Origin: Cotesia glomerata
Taxonomy: Eukaryota; Arthropoda; Insecta; Hymenoptera; Braconidae
Length of the DNA: 64,000 bases
Assembly: GCF_020080835.1 (NCBI RefSeq)
Contig: NC_058160.1
Span: 22,245,152-22,309,151 of the forward strand
Reading direction: 5' to 3'
The notes beneath the pieces were generated by a model. That model searched no databases. It was not told the DNA's origin and saw only the letters and a list, made by a program, of their open reading frames with translations. Shown piece by piece: positions 25,654 through 37,015 of the stretch (its first letter is position 1; each line of letters starts with the position of its first letter). Made by a program: the position numbers and the translations under genes.

Positions 25654-26259
25654 TAATTTTTTTCTTCAAAATAATTTCTTGGCGTATGATTTTTTTCTTG
25701 ACGCAAGCTAAGCTTTTTTTCAGTGTTTCTAAAAAATGTAGAGTTACACAATTTGTTAATTAGACCGTTGATATATTTACAAAATTATATTTTTTATACA
25801 GTTTTAAGTACATATTTTTTTGCATATTTTCATATGTGTGTGTTATATATTTATCATGTATGTCAGTTATAGCTATAGTTAAAACATATACACGAAAAAA
25901 GGGTGATAGTTAGCTATTGAAAATATATATTTTATATAATTGTGTTATAAAATATTCATTTTTTTTCAACATATTTTGAATTCTTATTATCTTTAATTGG
26001 ATAAACTACTGATAATTAAATGATTATAATATACTTTGCTTTAATTTGATTAAAAATAGAGTAAAAACAATGGAAAATATTGTCAATATCTTAATAGCTC
26101 AATTAATCACTTAATTTATGTAATTAAATTCATTCATAATATATCATTTAAGACCTAGTAGTCATTAAAATAAAGTACAAGTTTTTTATCTTCAATTTTC
26201 GAGATTAAAACGGTAAGTAGGCTATCTCTTAGTGTATCTAATTAATTTTTTGAAAATAT
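25654..26259. other. AT-rich intronic sequence, nothing recognised
   Basis: No supported feature. Confidence 0.4.
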
Positions 26260-26700
26260 TGCTATTGTTAAGTACAAAGTACAAAAAAGAACTTCAAAGT
26301 ACAATGTGGGATGAGTATTATGAAAAAAAACGAGAATTGTCTCTTGTAAAAGCTCGTGAGACTTTTGCGAGTTTGTTGAAAGAGCGAAGAGAGATGCCGA
26401 GAGAAAAATAGACAAAGACAGAGACGGAGATAGAGAGAGAAATAGAAAGTGAACGTGCGTGTGACGTGTATCGACCAAACGCCACGAGACGGCGGAGGGT
26501 TCTCGGGTGCAGAGGGGAAGGAAGTTGAGTTGGTATCCCCTACAGAGAACGAGTCCACGATCTACGAATGGAATAGTAGGAAGAGATAGAGGATAGAAAA
26601 TTCAGAGAATAAAACCCTGAGAGAGTGAGACAAAACTATCTTGTGAGAATAAGAGGAGTTGCATAGTAACAAAGACGGGGTGAAGTCTGCTAAGTACTAT
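26260..26700. promoter_or_regulatory. GA-rich, GC-richer island; candidate enhancer or promoter
   Basis: Purine-rich on the plus strand with GAGAGA clusters (26395-26450), a TGACG-containing GTGCGTGTGACGTG and GACGGCGGAGGGTTCTCGGG. It is unlike the flanking AT-rich sequence and unlike the repeats. GAGAG is the binding word of GAGA-factor-type proteins. The serine/leucine-rich minus ORFs are shadows of this composition. Confidence 0.35.
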
Positions 26701-27427
26701 GACATATATATTTGTAATAGGTCTCTTTCTCTTTCTCTTTTTTGTTTTTTCTTTTTATTATCTTTTTTTGATTTTGCAATCTAGCGGCAACACTTAATGC
26801 AGCATAACGAAACACCTGAACACTTGTCAAAACCGATATGTGATATGTTATCAGATCTGTACGTGTGTATATGTATGCTCGGTGTACAGTATTTATGAAA
26901 GTCACTTTTTTATCAACATTGTCATTAACCAAAGGAGATTTAATTATAATTACCGATTAAAAGAGAAGTTTTTTGTTATATTTACTTTATTGTTTAAATG
27001 TTCCATTATTGAAGTTTAGAGACTCAACTTTTATTTGATTAATTATGAGTTTAAAACTTATAGTACTCTCAGTAAGGATTTTAATACATGAATAATGTCG
27101 AACAAATTGAAACATTTGGAAATTTTTGAATGGAAATTCATTTAATTTTGTTGAAATAAAGAACAACATAGTTTTGAAGTTTAAAAAAGGTATATAAACT
27201 TTAAAGAACTTTGAAAAATTAGTTTACCAACTCTTAACTTCAAATTCAAATGTCAAGGTATTTGATAAAAGTTTAAACAAAAATTTCTAGTTTGAAGTTG
27301 TAACGAACCACTCAAAAGTTTATTTAAAATTGTGGGGTAATCACATGAAAAATAATATGTTTGATAGTAGATTGTTGTCTAGTTTAAAGGGAGTATTGTG
27401 ACGACAATGGTATAGGAGTAAAACAGA
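26701..27427. other. Intronic sequence, nothing recognised
   Basis: Pyrimidine runs (26725-26770) and AT-rich sequence without coding or repeat structure that I can support. Confidence 0.4.
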
Positions 27428-27900
27428 ACACGGAAAAAAATGGTGCAAAAATCTCACCAAGTGATAAAAAAAACTGTATCTGTATCACCTGAAATGTCAA
27501 CCGAGTTGATTTAAAATTTTCACCATTCAGTGATACAAAGTCGGGATCTAATGTAATTTTGAATGTAACTAACTTGAAGGCTGTCATACTGTAGCTTAAA
27601 AGTATAAATATGCGTAGATTAAAAAAAAATTTTTGTCTGGTATTTCCAATAAATATTCTGTTTATTTTAAATACGCAAAATTATTGGCTATAAATTTCTT
27701 ATTTACTCTTTATTATTTTACGAATAAATACCAAAAAATATAAACACAAACAGCGTATAATATAACCTGTACTTGAATTTACCAGCTCAGGTGTTTTGAG
27801 CATGCGCTGATAATTGATAGAAAATTCACACCACAGTGAGAAAAGTTTTTTATCATTGTCATTCTAAAATTGAACCCCTTTTAAGATGCAATTTTCCGAT
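27428..27900. repeat. Relic related to element 14518-16210
   Basis: ACACGGAAAAAAATGGTGC, CACCAAGTGATAAAAAAAAC, TGTCAACCGAGTTGAT and the later GAGCATGCGCTGA follow the same order as in 14518-14950, with many substitutions. Confidence 0.5.
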
Positions 27901-27915
27901 TATTTATTTTAAATT

Positions 27916-28165
27916 ACACTGAAAGAAAAAATTGAATTGATTTAGAAGAAAAATTCTTTATCTAAGAAAATTATTTTGAAGATGTTTATTATCTTTAATC
28001 CAGATTCAAAATTTTTAAATCAATTAAAATTTGCTTAAACCAAGAAAAATTTCTCAGTTTAAGAATTTTCCTAGTTAAATCAAAAAGTTGAAGAATTTCA
28101 AAACGATTTTCTTGGTTCAAGAATTTTTCTCGTAAATTAAATTGATTTTTTTATCAATGTAACAT
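27916..28165. mobile_element. Palindromic MITE relic
   Basis: The left segment ACACTGAAAGAAAAAATTGA with TTGATTTA is matched in inverted form by TAAATTAAATTGATTTTTTT near 28133-28155. Inner AAGAAAAATT / AATTTTTCTT words repeat in both orientations. Confidence 0.5.
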
Positions 28166-28218
28166 TTTTTTCCATGTATAGTAATTTTTTACTTGTAAAA
28201 ATGTTCAATATAGTTTTT

Positions 28219-28292
28219 CCAATGTAAAAAATTTTTTGGTCTCGGTGTGGTATAGAAATTTGGTGTGAAAGTAGCACCAAATTTGTGAATAA

Positions 28293-28333
<41 letters not shown>

Positions 28334-28421
28334 CTTTTTTCATCTCATTTTAACAGTGTTTGAAATAACATTCACACCAAATTTTTACACCACACCGAGA
28401 CCAAAAAATTTTTTACAGTAT
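28219..28421. mobile_element. MITE with (TTA)n in its loop
   Basis: Ends TGTAAAAAATTTTTTGGTCT / AGACCAAAAAATTTTTTACA continue as CGGTGTGGT / ACCACACCG and then TTTGGTGTGAA / TTCACACCAAA. A (TTA)n array of about 40 bp (28291-28330) occupies the centre. Confidence 0.75.
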
Positions 28422-29038
28422 TTAAAATTGATAAATGTAAATCTTTTTAGTGGTTAAAATCGGATATCTAATTTCGTAAGTAATAAATTGAGGAAACTAT
28501 TGAATTTTTAATGACATTTTGTTAGCTGCTTGAAAGCATATCCGGAAAATTTAATACAAGATTTGAGTTTGGTAATAAAAACATAATTGAAAAGAGGAAC
28601 CGGTGAAATGTATAAGCAGCAATTAAAATGACTAGTGCAAAAAGCAGACTCGTCTCCGTTGACGGCGGTTCGGACTTGCGGCAAAATTAAAAACGAAATT
28701 AGATATTCTGATATCGATATCAAAGTAAATATATTAATTATGAATTTAATTGGAGATATATTATCTTTTAGTGCACCATAAATCATTTTGACTGGAATTG
28801 AATGCATGTGCTCTATACGCAATGATTGATCGTTGAATGAAGTGCTCTCAATAACACACAATGTGACGTAACAAATGTATACAATATTATGTATATATAT
28901 ATGAAATATATACATATATGCAACTGCAGATATGGATGAATCAACGGTGCCAATTTACATGAAAATATTAGATGTGTCTTTGAACGTGAAAATTAGGTAG
29001 ACTCATATCACGGCTGCATTATGTATAATGATAATAAC

Positions 29039-29105
<67 letters not shown>

Positions 29106-29300
29106 TGAGTGGGTTGGTAGTCCGCAAGTAAATTTATATGGTTGGTAATTAGATTGGCTAATTCAATTTTACGCGAGCAATTTACCCCATCAATATTTCA
29201 CAAACGTGAATGGGAGTTAGGCTCGATACGTGTGTGATTTATCTTTCAGCGTGTAATCTTTTGGGATTAGCATTAAATTCATATATAAATAAGTTACAAC
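28422..29300. other. Unique intronic island with (ATA)n
   Basis: It contains GC-richer unique sequence such as CGTCTCCGTTGACGGCGGTT (28650s) and an (AAT)n array at about 29041-29104. The 135-codon minus ORF 28508-28915 has no recognisable domain and its codons look AT-random. Confidence 0.35.
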
Positions 29301-30056
29301 GATATCAAAAGCTTGTTCATCACTTTGAGTGATAAGAAATTAGCTGTCATTTTTTTACGCGATCAAATTAACAGACATTGACTGACTATTTTTTGGTTAA
29401 AATTTTTTGCCTATACTGATAAAAATATTATCTTGATTGAAGAAAAAAATGTTTGACTACACTAAAGAAAATTACTTGATTCAGAAGACACATTTTTGAT
29501 CCAAGATAATTTTTTTGAGAGGGACCAGTTGTTTTGATTCAAGAGTTTTTTGTCTTCAAACTTGTTTTCTTGGTTTGAGAAATTTTACATTTCCAATTAA
29601 GAGTACATTTGTGAGGTACATTCAAATTTTTTGTTCATAAAAATCTTGAGCAAAGAATTTTTTTTCCTTATCCTCCAGTTTTATTTTTCTGATTCAAGAG
29701 TGAATTTTTTCACTCTATAAAAAACTATTATAAGAAAAAAAATTTCTAAAATATTCTTGTGAATTTTTTTGAAAAATGATTTTTCCATCTCATAACACAA
29801 TCAATGGTCTGAAATTTTCTCAGCTCAGTCACCCAAAGTAATAAGTTTGAGGGAACATAATAGGTAGAGACACAAAAAATGTCGTTAGAATGACGGAAAT
29901 GCTGAGGATTTCTACTAGCCCTTGAAGCCTCCTGTTCGTAAGCCAGAAAAATTCCATTCATAAATCGGTGTTATTATGATTACATAGCAATTTAACATTG
30001 GTATTGACAGAGAGTGCGGGTAAGGGGTGAGGAGCGGGTTTGTAAGGGGTGTACAC
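29301..30056. other. AT-rich intronic sequence with small palindromic relics
   Basis: TTGATTGAAGAAAAAAATG and related inverted words at 29420-29720 resemble a decayed MITE. The 71-codon minus ORF 29746-29961 is unrecognised and not splice-supported. Confidence 0.35.
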
Positions 30057-30062
30057 ACTCAC

Positions 30063-30194
30063 CTCTGAGCGGTGCAGGCGGAGCCCTTTTAGGGGTGTCG
30101 TCCGCCGATGGCGTACGTTCCCTCATGTTGTCCTCGTATTGATGCCCTTACCATCTAACCAAGTTAACCCACGAGCCGAGAATCGCTTGCATTT
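30063..30194 (-). CDS. First coding exon of the zinc-finger gene
   Basis: On the minus strand the ATG at 30126-30124 begins MRERTPSADDTPKRAPPAPL R. The exon ends CTCAGAG before donor GTGAGTGTG (30062). The single leftover G completes GAG with the acceptor at 9009, or GAT with that at 5062; the full CDS then has exactly 1010 codons in the short form. An in-frame TAA lies upstream, so this ATG is the likely start. An acceptor after TTTGTAATTTTTATGTAG places the exon 5' end at 30194. That would give a 68-nt leader with a 14-codon upstream ORF in it. Coding part 30063-30126. Confidence 0.75.
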
Positions 30195-30659
30195 CTACAT
30201 AAAAATTACAAAGACAATGATAGTCTCGGTTATCATTGCAGAACAGTCAATTGCCTCAATATCATTTATTAATCATTATTATTATTATTAAAAAGAAACT
30301 AAGATATCATTGAATACTAAATATTTCAAAATTATTTTTAAAAATAAATAAAATAAATGGGTTATGTTCAAGACTCAATGCATAATTTTCATGCAAACAA
30401 TTACATACTATATTGTTCGGTACAACTTTTAAGATTTAGGCGAGTCTATCACTATGTAAGCAGACATATGCAAAATAATGAAAAAATTAATTGTTAACAC
30501 ATACAAAGTCTAGTTACATAAATGTAAAATATAATATACTAGAAATTTGAATAGCGCGCTACGCGCGCGCCTAAATTTTAACCAATAATGAATCGTGGCT
30601 CGTTTTTTGCGAGTTTCGACCTTTGACTAACTTCAAGACTTTCATCTATTTTATAATAT
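30195..30659. other. Upstream or intronic sequence, nothing recognised
   Basis: AT-rich. A small palindromic GCGCGCTACGCGCGCGC lies at about 30554-30570. No gene. Confidence 0.35.
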
Positions 30660-31203
30660 AGGATATCAATGATGAAAGTTTAATGAAACCGTATTTTTTG
30701 AATTTTCAAACTGCAATAATTTCTAAATGAATGAATCAATTTTCACGCGGTTGGCAGTATTCCACGCACTTTTTTAGAATCTATGATATACTTTTGAACA
30801 CAAACTGATCGAACTGAAAATCTTAGAGAAATTTGAAAAATTCACTTTTTCCGAATTTTTTCGACAACGATAACTCACGAACCAATGAACCAATTTTCAC
30901 GTTCTCGGTGGCGATCGACGTGATTTTTTGAGCTCTAATAATTATTCCATTTTGTCAAAAATGATCCAAAAAGAAATCTTGAAGTTATGTGAAAAAAACC
31001 CTTTTTTCGAAATTTTTCGTTTTCGATAACTCTTGAACGAATCAACCGATTTTGATGGGACTGGTGGCAATTGACGTGGTTTTTTAAGCTTAAGAGCTGA
31101 TTAGTTTTTTGAATTGATCGGTAAAACTCGATTTTCGAAAAACGGGGTAAAAACAATAACTTCTCGATTTTTGAAAATTTTCAATTTTCTTAGCGGGAAG
31201 TTA
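30660..31203 (-). repeat. GAGCTC/(GT)n repeat family copy, partial
   Basis: Reverse orientation. Body motifs CGACAACGATAACTCACGAA and ATCAACCGATTTTGAT lead to the left end TTCTTAGCGGGAAGTT at 31188-31202. The (GT)n, GAGCTC and right-end modules are absent. Confidence 0.65.
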
Positions 31204-32150
31204 AAAATTTTTTTTTTCACATGGTCTTGAAATTTTATTAAAAAGATCAAAATAAAGATGAGCGTGATAACAATTTTCGATTAAAGGGATCTACTCTTTT
31301 TTTGTGTAAATTTTCCTTCAAATAATTTACCGTAAAAATTAAAGGATAGGTAAGCTTTCATACTTTGAAGAAAAAAATGATTGAACGTTAACATAAAGTA
31401 CATTGCCCTTATTGAAAAATGGGTAGTTATGATCATAAATCGGAAAATATTAATTGTATAAAAAAAAACTATAGATAAGAAAGTTGATATTTGCAGCAAT
31501 TCGTTAGAATAATAAAATTCAAATTATTTTTCTTCTATGGACAAATGCATACTACAAGTCACGTGATTATTTCCATTAGTTCACCCTGCAACCATATTAG
31601 CCTATTCCCATTTATAGAAATTCACTATTTTCCCACACTCTCGCTTGTACTTCCCTAAAATTTGAACTTACAATATTGATTTTTAAAAGACCCGAATCGA
31701 AATTTTGATTACGTTCAACATTAACCTTGGATAAATTTTAAATGGTGAATTTATCAAAAAGTAATAAGAGACCTTTCCTTAGATCGTTTAATTTTCTACC
31801 AAAAATGTTCATCATTTTTCCAAGTCTGTGGTTTGTAGGACGAGATATAAAATCCCAAAATAAAAAAAATGCTTTCTTATTTTATTTAAATGAAAAATGA
31901 ATAATTTCCACTCATGCCCTCTAAATGTCATTATCAAGGATTCAAATTTTGGCAGTGCTATTGTTTTGGCTTTTTCTGACAAAATTTCAAGATCATTTGG
32001 AAAAAATAGAAATTGTTGGTTATTTTTTATTCACTCCAATGTATACATATGAGTTTGTTACAAAAAACGAAAACAAAGAGGATTTTTCACATAAAATTGA
32101 TGTTATCACAAAGTTTTGTATTGGGCATACGTGTTATATACTTGGCTGGT
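31204..32150. other. AT-rich sequence, nothing recognised
   Basis: Short ORFs only; no feature could be supported. Confidence 0.4.
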
Positions 32151-33320
32151 GTAACTGAGCTTGATATAATACTCGGGAGCTGGTGTGCGTGCTGAGAAAA
32201 GAGACCGCGAGCGCAGGAACATGTAATAAAATAAAATAAAAGTAAAAAACCTGAGATGAAGAATAAAAAAAGCGTATGAGAATAAGAATAAGATAAAAAA
32301 AGTAATGCAAAGAGCATTGGCTGTGGCCCAAGCCAAATTCATGCTCTCTCTCCAGGTATACAGCGTGCCAAAGTCTTAGAGATTTAGTTACACTTCCTAG
32401 GCTCATCCAAAATTACCGTGTCTTAAATTTTAAACACCACCGCTGGTGTTCTACTATACCAAAACATCTCTGTACTGCTAAATGTAATGCTACTGCACCA
32501 TTTGCCCGCGTTAAAAGTAATCATAATCATAATCATCTAGTTACGTTGTAAACTTCTCTAACTTCTTTTTCCCTTATTAACCATCAAGTATTGAGCATTA
32601 ACCTTGCAACACCATACCAACCTACTATTGCATAAGTGCAATTTTAAACTCAGCTCGTTTCGCAACAAGCTTGTAATTAGCAAGTGTGAAAATTAAAATA
32701 TTTATAAATTAGCCATAGTTTTACCGTAACCTAAGTGTAAAATGTATAATATATAAAATATATATATAATACAAGAGTGAGTTAGGAAGTTAGAGAGTTT
32801 TTGTTCTTTTTTAATTTGTCAAATTATCATTTTTAATTTAAAAACACAAGGATGCGTTTAATGGATGCAATTAAATTGAGCGCCACTGAACTGCCGTTAC
32901 TTTGGACATTACTCCCCACACATTGAGAGCCGCTGAACACCCGCGGGTTTCAGAGACCTAGAGCGCGAGAGAGAGAAGGTGAACCAGGATTGAGAGAGAA
33001 GAAATATGGATAGATGGGTTTTGGTGTGAGTTAAGTCAGAGAGAGAAGAAGAGAGTGTAGTTTCAATGTTGTGTAGGTTAGCTGGAGGTATATAGGGGCA
33101 GTACAAAATACTGAATACTGAATACTCAATACAGCTAAGCCTACTATACTACACATCAAGAAGATCCTACATAATGTATACATTGGAAAGATCAATGTAT
33201 GTTTATGTTTAGTTACTTTGTATTTTTATTAAATTAATATAAGTTAAGGAGACGGTGATAGTGCGAGCGGACCCTGAGACGCTGAATTGTATGGTGAGTC
33301 GCCGCGACTAGGACGTCTTT
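32151..33320. promoter_or_regulatory. Unique GA/CT-rich island; candidate regulatory region
   Basis: It includes GAGCGCGAGAGAGAGAAGG (32960s), GTCAGAGAGAGAAGAAGAG (33030s), CACCCGCGGGTTTCAG and a GC-rich piece 33248-33320. The last has a plus-strand donor-like TATG/GTGAGTCG at 33292. The composition is that of an insect promoter, enhancer or untranslated exon. No ORF is convincing. Confidence 0.35.
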
Positions 33321-33440
33321 TTATCAATTAACTTTATCAGTACCATACTTTGTCTACGTACTTTGTTTGACGCCATATCTACTATATAGGTGGGCGCAAG
33401 AATTGCATCGTAACGTTTTACTTCTATATATATAAATATT
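33321..33440. other. Short unique spacer before the 495-bp TIR element
   Basis: It contains a TATATATAAATATT flank; nothing else recognised. Confidence 0.4.
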
Positions 33441-33981
33441 AGGGTGTGTCATTTTAAGGCGATATTTTTGTTTTTACTGATATACCAGAAAATTTGCTAG
33501 TTTATAGGAAATAAAAAATTATGCCGCCGTGCTAAAGGGTTTAAGTCCAATAGCGGCTTAGCTCATAAAAAAATTCGATTTCCCATTTAAATAACACAGG
33601 AAATATTTTTTTTTTCTTTCAAGTGGATTTTTCGTTGTTAAAAAATTTTTTTTTCAAAAAACCTTCTTATGGCTTTTGTAGGAAATTTAATTTTCTACAA
33701 AATTATCTCTTTGGTCAAAGACTGTAGAACCACTAGTTTCGAAGTTATAGCCCGTCGAACGGTAGCATTTAAAAAAATAAACATTAAATTCCATTTAATT
33801 TTCAATTTATTACTCTTACATAAATAATTTAATTTTTTTGTACATTGTCGAGCATTTAAATTTTAAATTCAAGTATTGACTCGTTTTAATACAATAATCT
33901 AAATCAAATTATTGTTAATTAATCGTTATAATTACAAAAAATTATATTTTTTTATTCTTCTAAAAATGGTAACATTAACGT

Positions 33982-34337
33982 CTACTTGTTAGCATTTGGA
34001 AATTTTTTTCTGTGCATAGCTACAACTTGCAATAAGTATTGCTTCTGCTCTTCATCAGCAGTTAAGCTTTTATTGTAGGCTTCCATCAGTTGGGCCGCCC
34101 ATTCCGCAGCATCATTAATAACGTGTAAATTAAAAAAATTTTTTAAGCAAGTATTGTAACTTTTGTCAGATATTTACTGATCAGGATGTATTAAATTTAA
34201 AAAATCGGTTGGGTGTTCCAACCTTTCAAAAATAATCAACGACATTACTGATGCAAAATCATACAGTTGTTTGTTTAAGAAGGAATTAATATTATAATTT
34301 TTTTCATTAAATCGTTCAAAGTTTCTAATTTGACCTT
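33982..34337 (-). pseudogene. Transposase-like C-terminal remnant (distal part)
   Basis: Minus-strand peptides YDFASVMSLIIFERLEHPTD then SDKSYNTCLKNFF, NLHVINDAAEWAAQLMEAY and DEEQKQYLLQVVAMHRKKFP are followed by a natural-looking stop TAG at 33984-33982. At least one premature stop (after NLIHPDQ) breaks it. The style matches proteins of long-TIR elements in insects; the exact family is not recognised. Confidence 0.65.
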
Positions 34338-35195
34338 TTTAACTTCCCGCTAAGAAAATCGAAGATTTTTAAATATCGGGAAGTTATTGTTTTCATCCCG
34401 TTTTACGAAAATTGAGTTTTCATCGAATCTCGACGTTTCGAGGTCCTAGGAAGCTTCCCTGACTATTCCCGCGGTGGTGTGTGTGTGTGTGTATGTGGAT
34501 GTAAACCTTTCATAACTTCTGAACGGCTCAACCGATTTGATCGCGGTTGGTGCCATTTGAAAGGGCTTGACTGAACTTAGATTTTGAATATCGTTTGAAA
34601 CGATTCTAACCGGTAGATTTTGAGAAATCGCAAAAAAAGTACAAACAAAATTTTTTTCAAATGGGATTTTTTTGGAGTAACTTTTAAACGGCTTGACCGA
34701 TCAATTCTAAAAACTAATCAGCTTTTAACATAAAAAAAACCACGTCGAACGCCGCCAGCCCGGTCAAAATCGGTTGATTCGTTCGTGAGTTATCGTTGAC
34801 GAAAGAAAAACGAAAAAAGTGTTTTTTTCGGAATTACTCCGAAATTTTTTGTTCTATCAATTTAAACTTGAACATTCTTTATGAAGCTTAAAAAACTGCG
34901 TTGAATGCCACCAACCGCGTGGAAATCGGTTTATTCATTCAAAAGTTATTGCGATTTGAATATTCAAAAAATAGTGTTTTATCAAACTTCTATCAAATTT
35001 TTGAGCTCTTTGAGCTCAAAAGCATACAAAAGCTATTTTTTTGAGCTCGGAGAGCTTAAAATAACACACAAATTGTATTTATGAGCTCAAAAAGCTCAAA
35101 AACGTCATAAGTGCAATTTCAAGCCCTTAGGTATAGAATTGGCGGGAAGTTGCAGGGATGGCCTTCAGGGTCAACCGTTTTCCTAATTTTTTTTT
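34338..35195 (+). repeat. GAGCTC/(GT)n repeat family copy nested in the TIR element
   Basis: Complete order: AACTTCCCGCTAAGAAAATC at 34340, hairpin, TCTCGACGTTTCGAGG, short (GT)n at 34478-34491, body, GAGCTC palindromes at 35003-35096 and right end GGCGGGAAGTTGCAGGGATG...TCAACCGTTTTCC at about 35190. It splits the transposase-like frame of the host element and so inserted later. Confidence 0.85.
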
Positions 35196-35520
35196 CTAAA
35201 CCGATTCAATTAAATTTACTTTGATTTCTACACTGACATTATCATAAAATAATAACAAACGAATAAGTTGTTCAGAAAGATAATACTACAAGTGATTGCT
35301 GAACTTTTTCGATGCTACTTCTGAAAAATTTTTTTTTATTCTCTTATAATTCAGTAAGTCTTTCATAAATTCTAAATCCTGTCGAGGAGCTTGGATCGCT
35401 GAAGGCGCACAATACCATACTTTTATGTATACTAAAACAATGAAAATACAAATATAGCGGAATCCCGAAGTTTCTGTCCGGCTGAGTGAAAATTGTTCTC
35501 GAAACAGATAAATTCTTAAG
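35196..35520 (-). pseudogene. Transposase-like remnant (proximal part)
   Basis: Minus-strand peptides CAPSAIQAPRQDLEFMKDLL, NYKRIKKNFSEVASKKFSNH and YLSEQLIRLLLFYDNVSVEI lie just upstream, in transposase order, of the part at 33982-34337. Stops interrupt the frame. Confidence 0.6.
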
Positions 35521-36052
35521 CAATATATTTTTAAGGAATATATCGAATATATTGCTTGTAATTATAACGATTAATTAACAATAATTTGACTGAGATTATT
35601 GTATTAAAACGAGTCAATACTTTAATTTAAAATTTTAATGCTCGACAATGTATAAAAAAATTAAATTATTTATGTAAGAGTAATAAATTGAAAATTAAAT
35701 GGAATTTAATGTGTATTTTTTTAAATGTTACCGTTCGACGGGCTATAACTTCGAAACTAGTGGTTCTACAGTTTTTGACCAAAGAGATAATTTTGTAGAA
35801 AATTTAATTTCCTACAAAAGCCATAAGAAGGTTTTTTGAAAAAAAAAATTTTTTAACAACGAAAAATCCACTTGAAACAAAAAAAAATATTTCCTGTGTT
35901 ATTTAAATGGGAAATCGAATTTTTTGATGAGCTAAGCCGCTATTGGACTTAAACCCTTTAGCACAGCGGCATAATTTTTTATTTTTTATAAACTACCAAA
36001 TTTTCTGGTATATCAGTAAAAAAAAAAATATCGCCTTAAAATGACACACCCT

Positions 36053-36770
36053 AATATATATATATATATATCTACTGGTCATGATATAAGTACAGTAGTG
36101 GCCTATGAGTACAGTACTGTTACTCTCATCTCTGCTTAACTTGGTTTTGCTGCAGCATAGATAAGAAAATCCGCAGTATAAAGTTAATCCGTCAGATGCT
36201 GGCATTTTATTGATACCGAGTTGAATTGGCGAGGAAGTATCTAATAAAATGACAACTTTTGAGGATTTAGGTATTTTTCGGATTGCTATTCTACTCACTG
36301 ACTGCTGCTCAACACGAGGAAGAACTATTCGCTTTTAACGCTTATTTAATTCTTTGTACTAAAACAAGGGTTCTCGGCGACTCTTAATGTCGGTGAGTTA
36401 TTTCGATAATCCAATAAAATCAGAAGAAAAGCCTTTCGGAGGGTCAGATTTATTATTATATTGAGAAGCTGTAAACTTTTTGGTCTTTTCGTGGAGCGAT
36501 ATACATACAAGGAAAGTTTTGTAGATGAATTCAATAAATCTTGATTTTTGGTATGGATTTTATTTGACTTTTATTAATCAGAGGTATGTAAGAAGAGGTT
36601 GTCTTATAATTTATAAAGAAGAAGTTTGAATTTTGAGGTGATTATAGGGTAGTTGTATGGTAACGATCAGAATAAGAATAAGTTTATGTTGGAGTATATA
36701 CGGCTGCTAGGAAAAAGATTTACACTTCTAATGAATAAAAAATTTGATTTAGACATGAAAAATATATTAA
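36053..36770. other. Unique sequence, nothing recognised
   Basis: Moderate GC and no repeat match. Two minus ORFs (35993-36298 and 36346-36534) have no recognisable domain. Confidence 0.35.
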
Positions 36771-36771
36771 C

Positions 36772-37015
36772 AATAACACAGTAAAATTTTAGTGTTGAAT
36801 ATTTCACATTTTAGAATGTTGATTTAACACAATCGTTTGTGTTGCTCGATCGATCCGTTTTTCAACACATAAAAATGCTATTTGATACTTAAGTAATACT
36901 GTTTCAATGTTACGTTAACGCAAAGCTGCTTTACTTGTAACACATAGCTATTTTACTTTATCGATACAGACAGATTGTGTTGAATTAACACTAAGTTTGT
37001 GTAAATAAAAAGTCA
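36772..37015. mobile_element. MITE relic with AACAC words
   Basis: AACACAGTAAAATTTTAGTGTTG at the left and TGTGTTGAATTAACACTAAG at the right, with inverted TTAACACAA / TTGTGTTG words within. It resembles 42691-42881 in vocabulary. Confidence 0.4.

Larger units (their letters stand above)
33441..36052 (-). mobile_element. DNA transposon with 495-bp terminal inverted repeats, interrupted
   Basis: The left arm 33441-33935 starts AGGGTGTGTCATTTTAAGGC. The right arm 35558-36052 is its inverted copy ending GCCTTAAAATGACACACCCT, and the arms are equal in length. Between them lie two pieces of a transposase-like minus-strand coding region, separated by a repeat-family insertion at 34338-35195. Without that insertion the element would be about 1.75 kb. 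The superfamily is not decided; long TIRs argue against Tc1. Confidence 0.85.
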
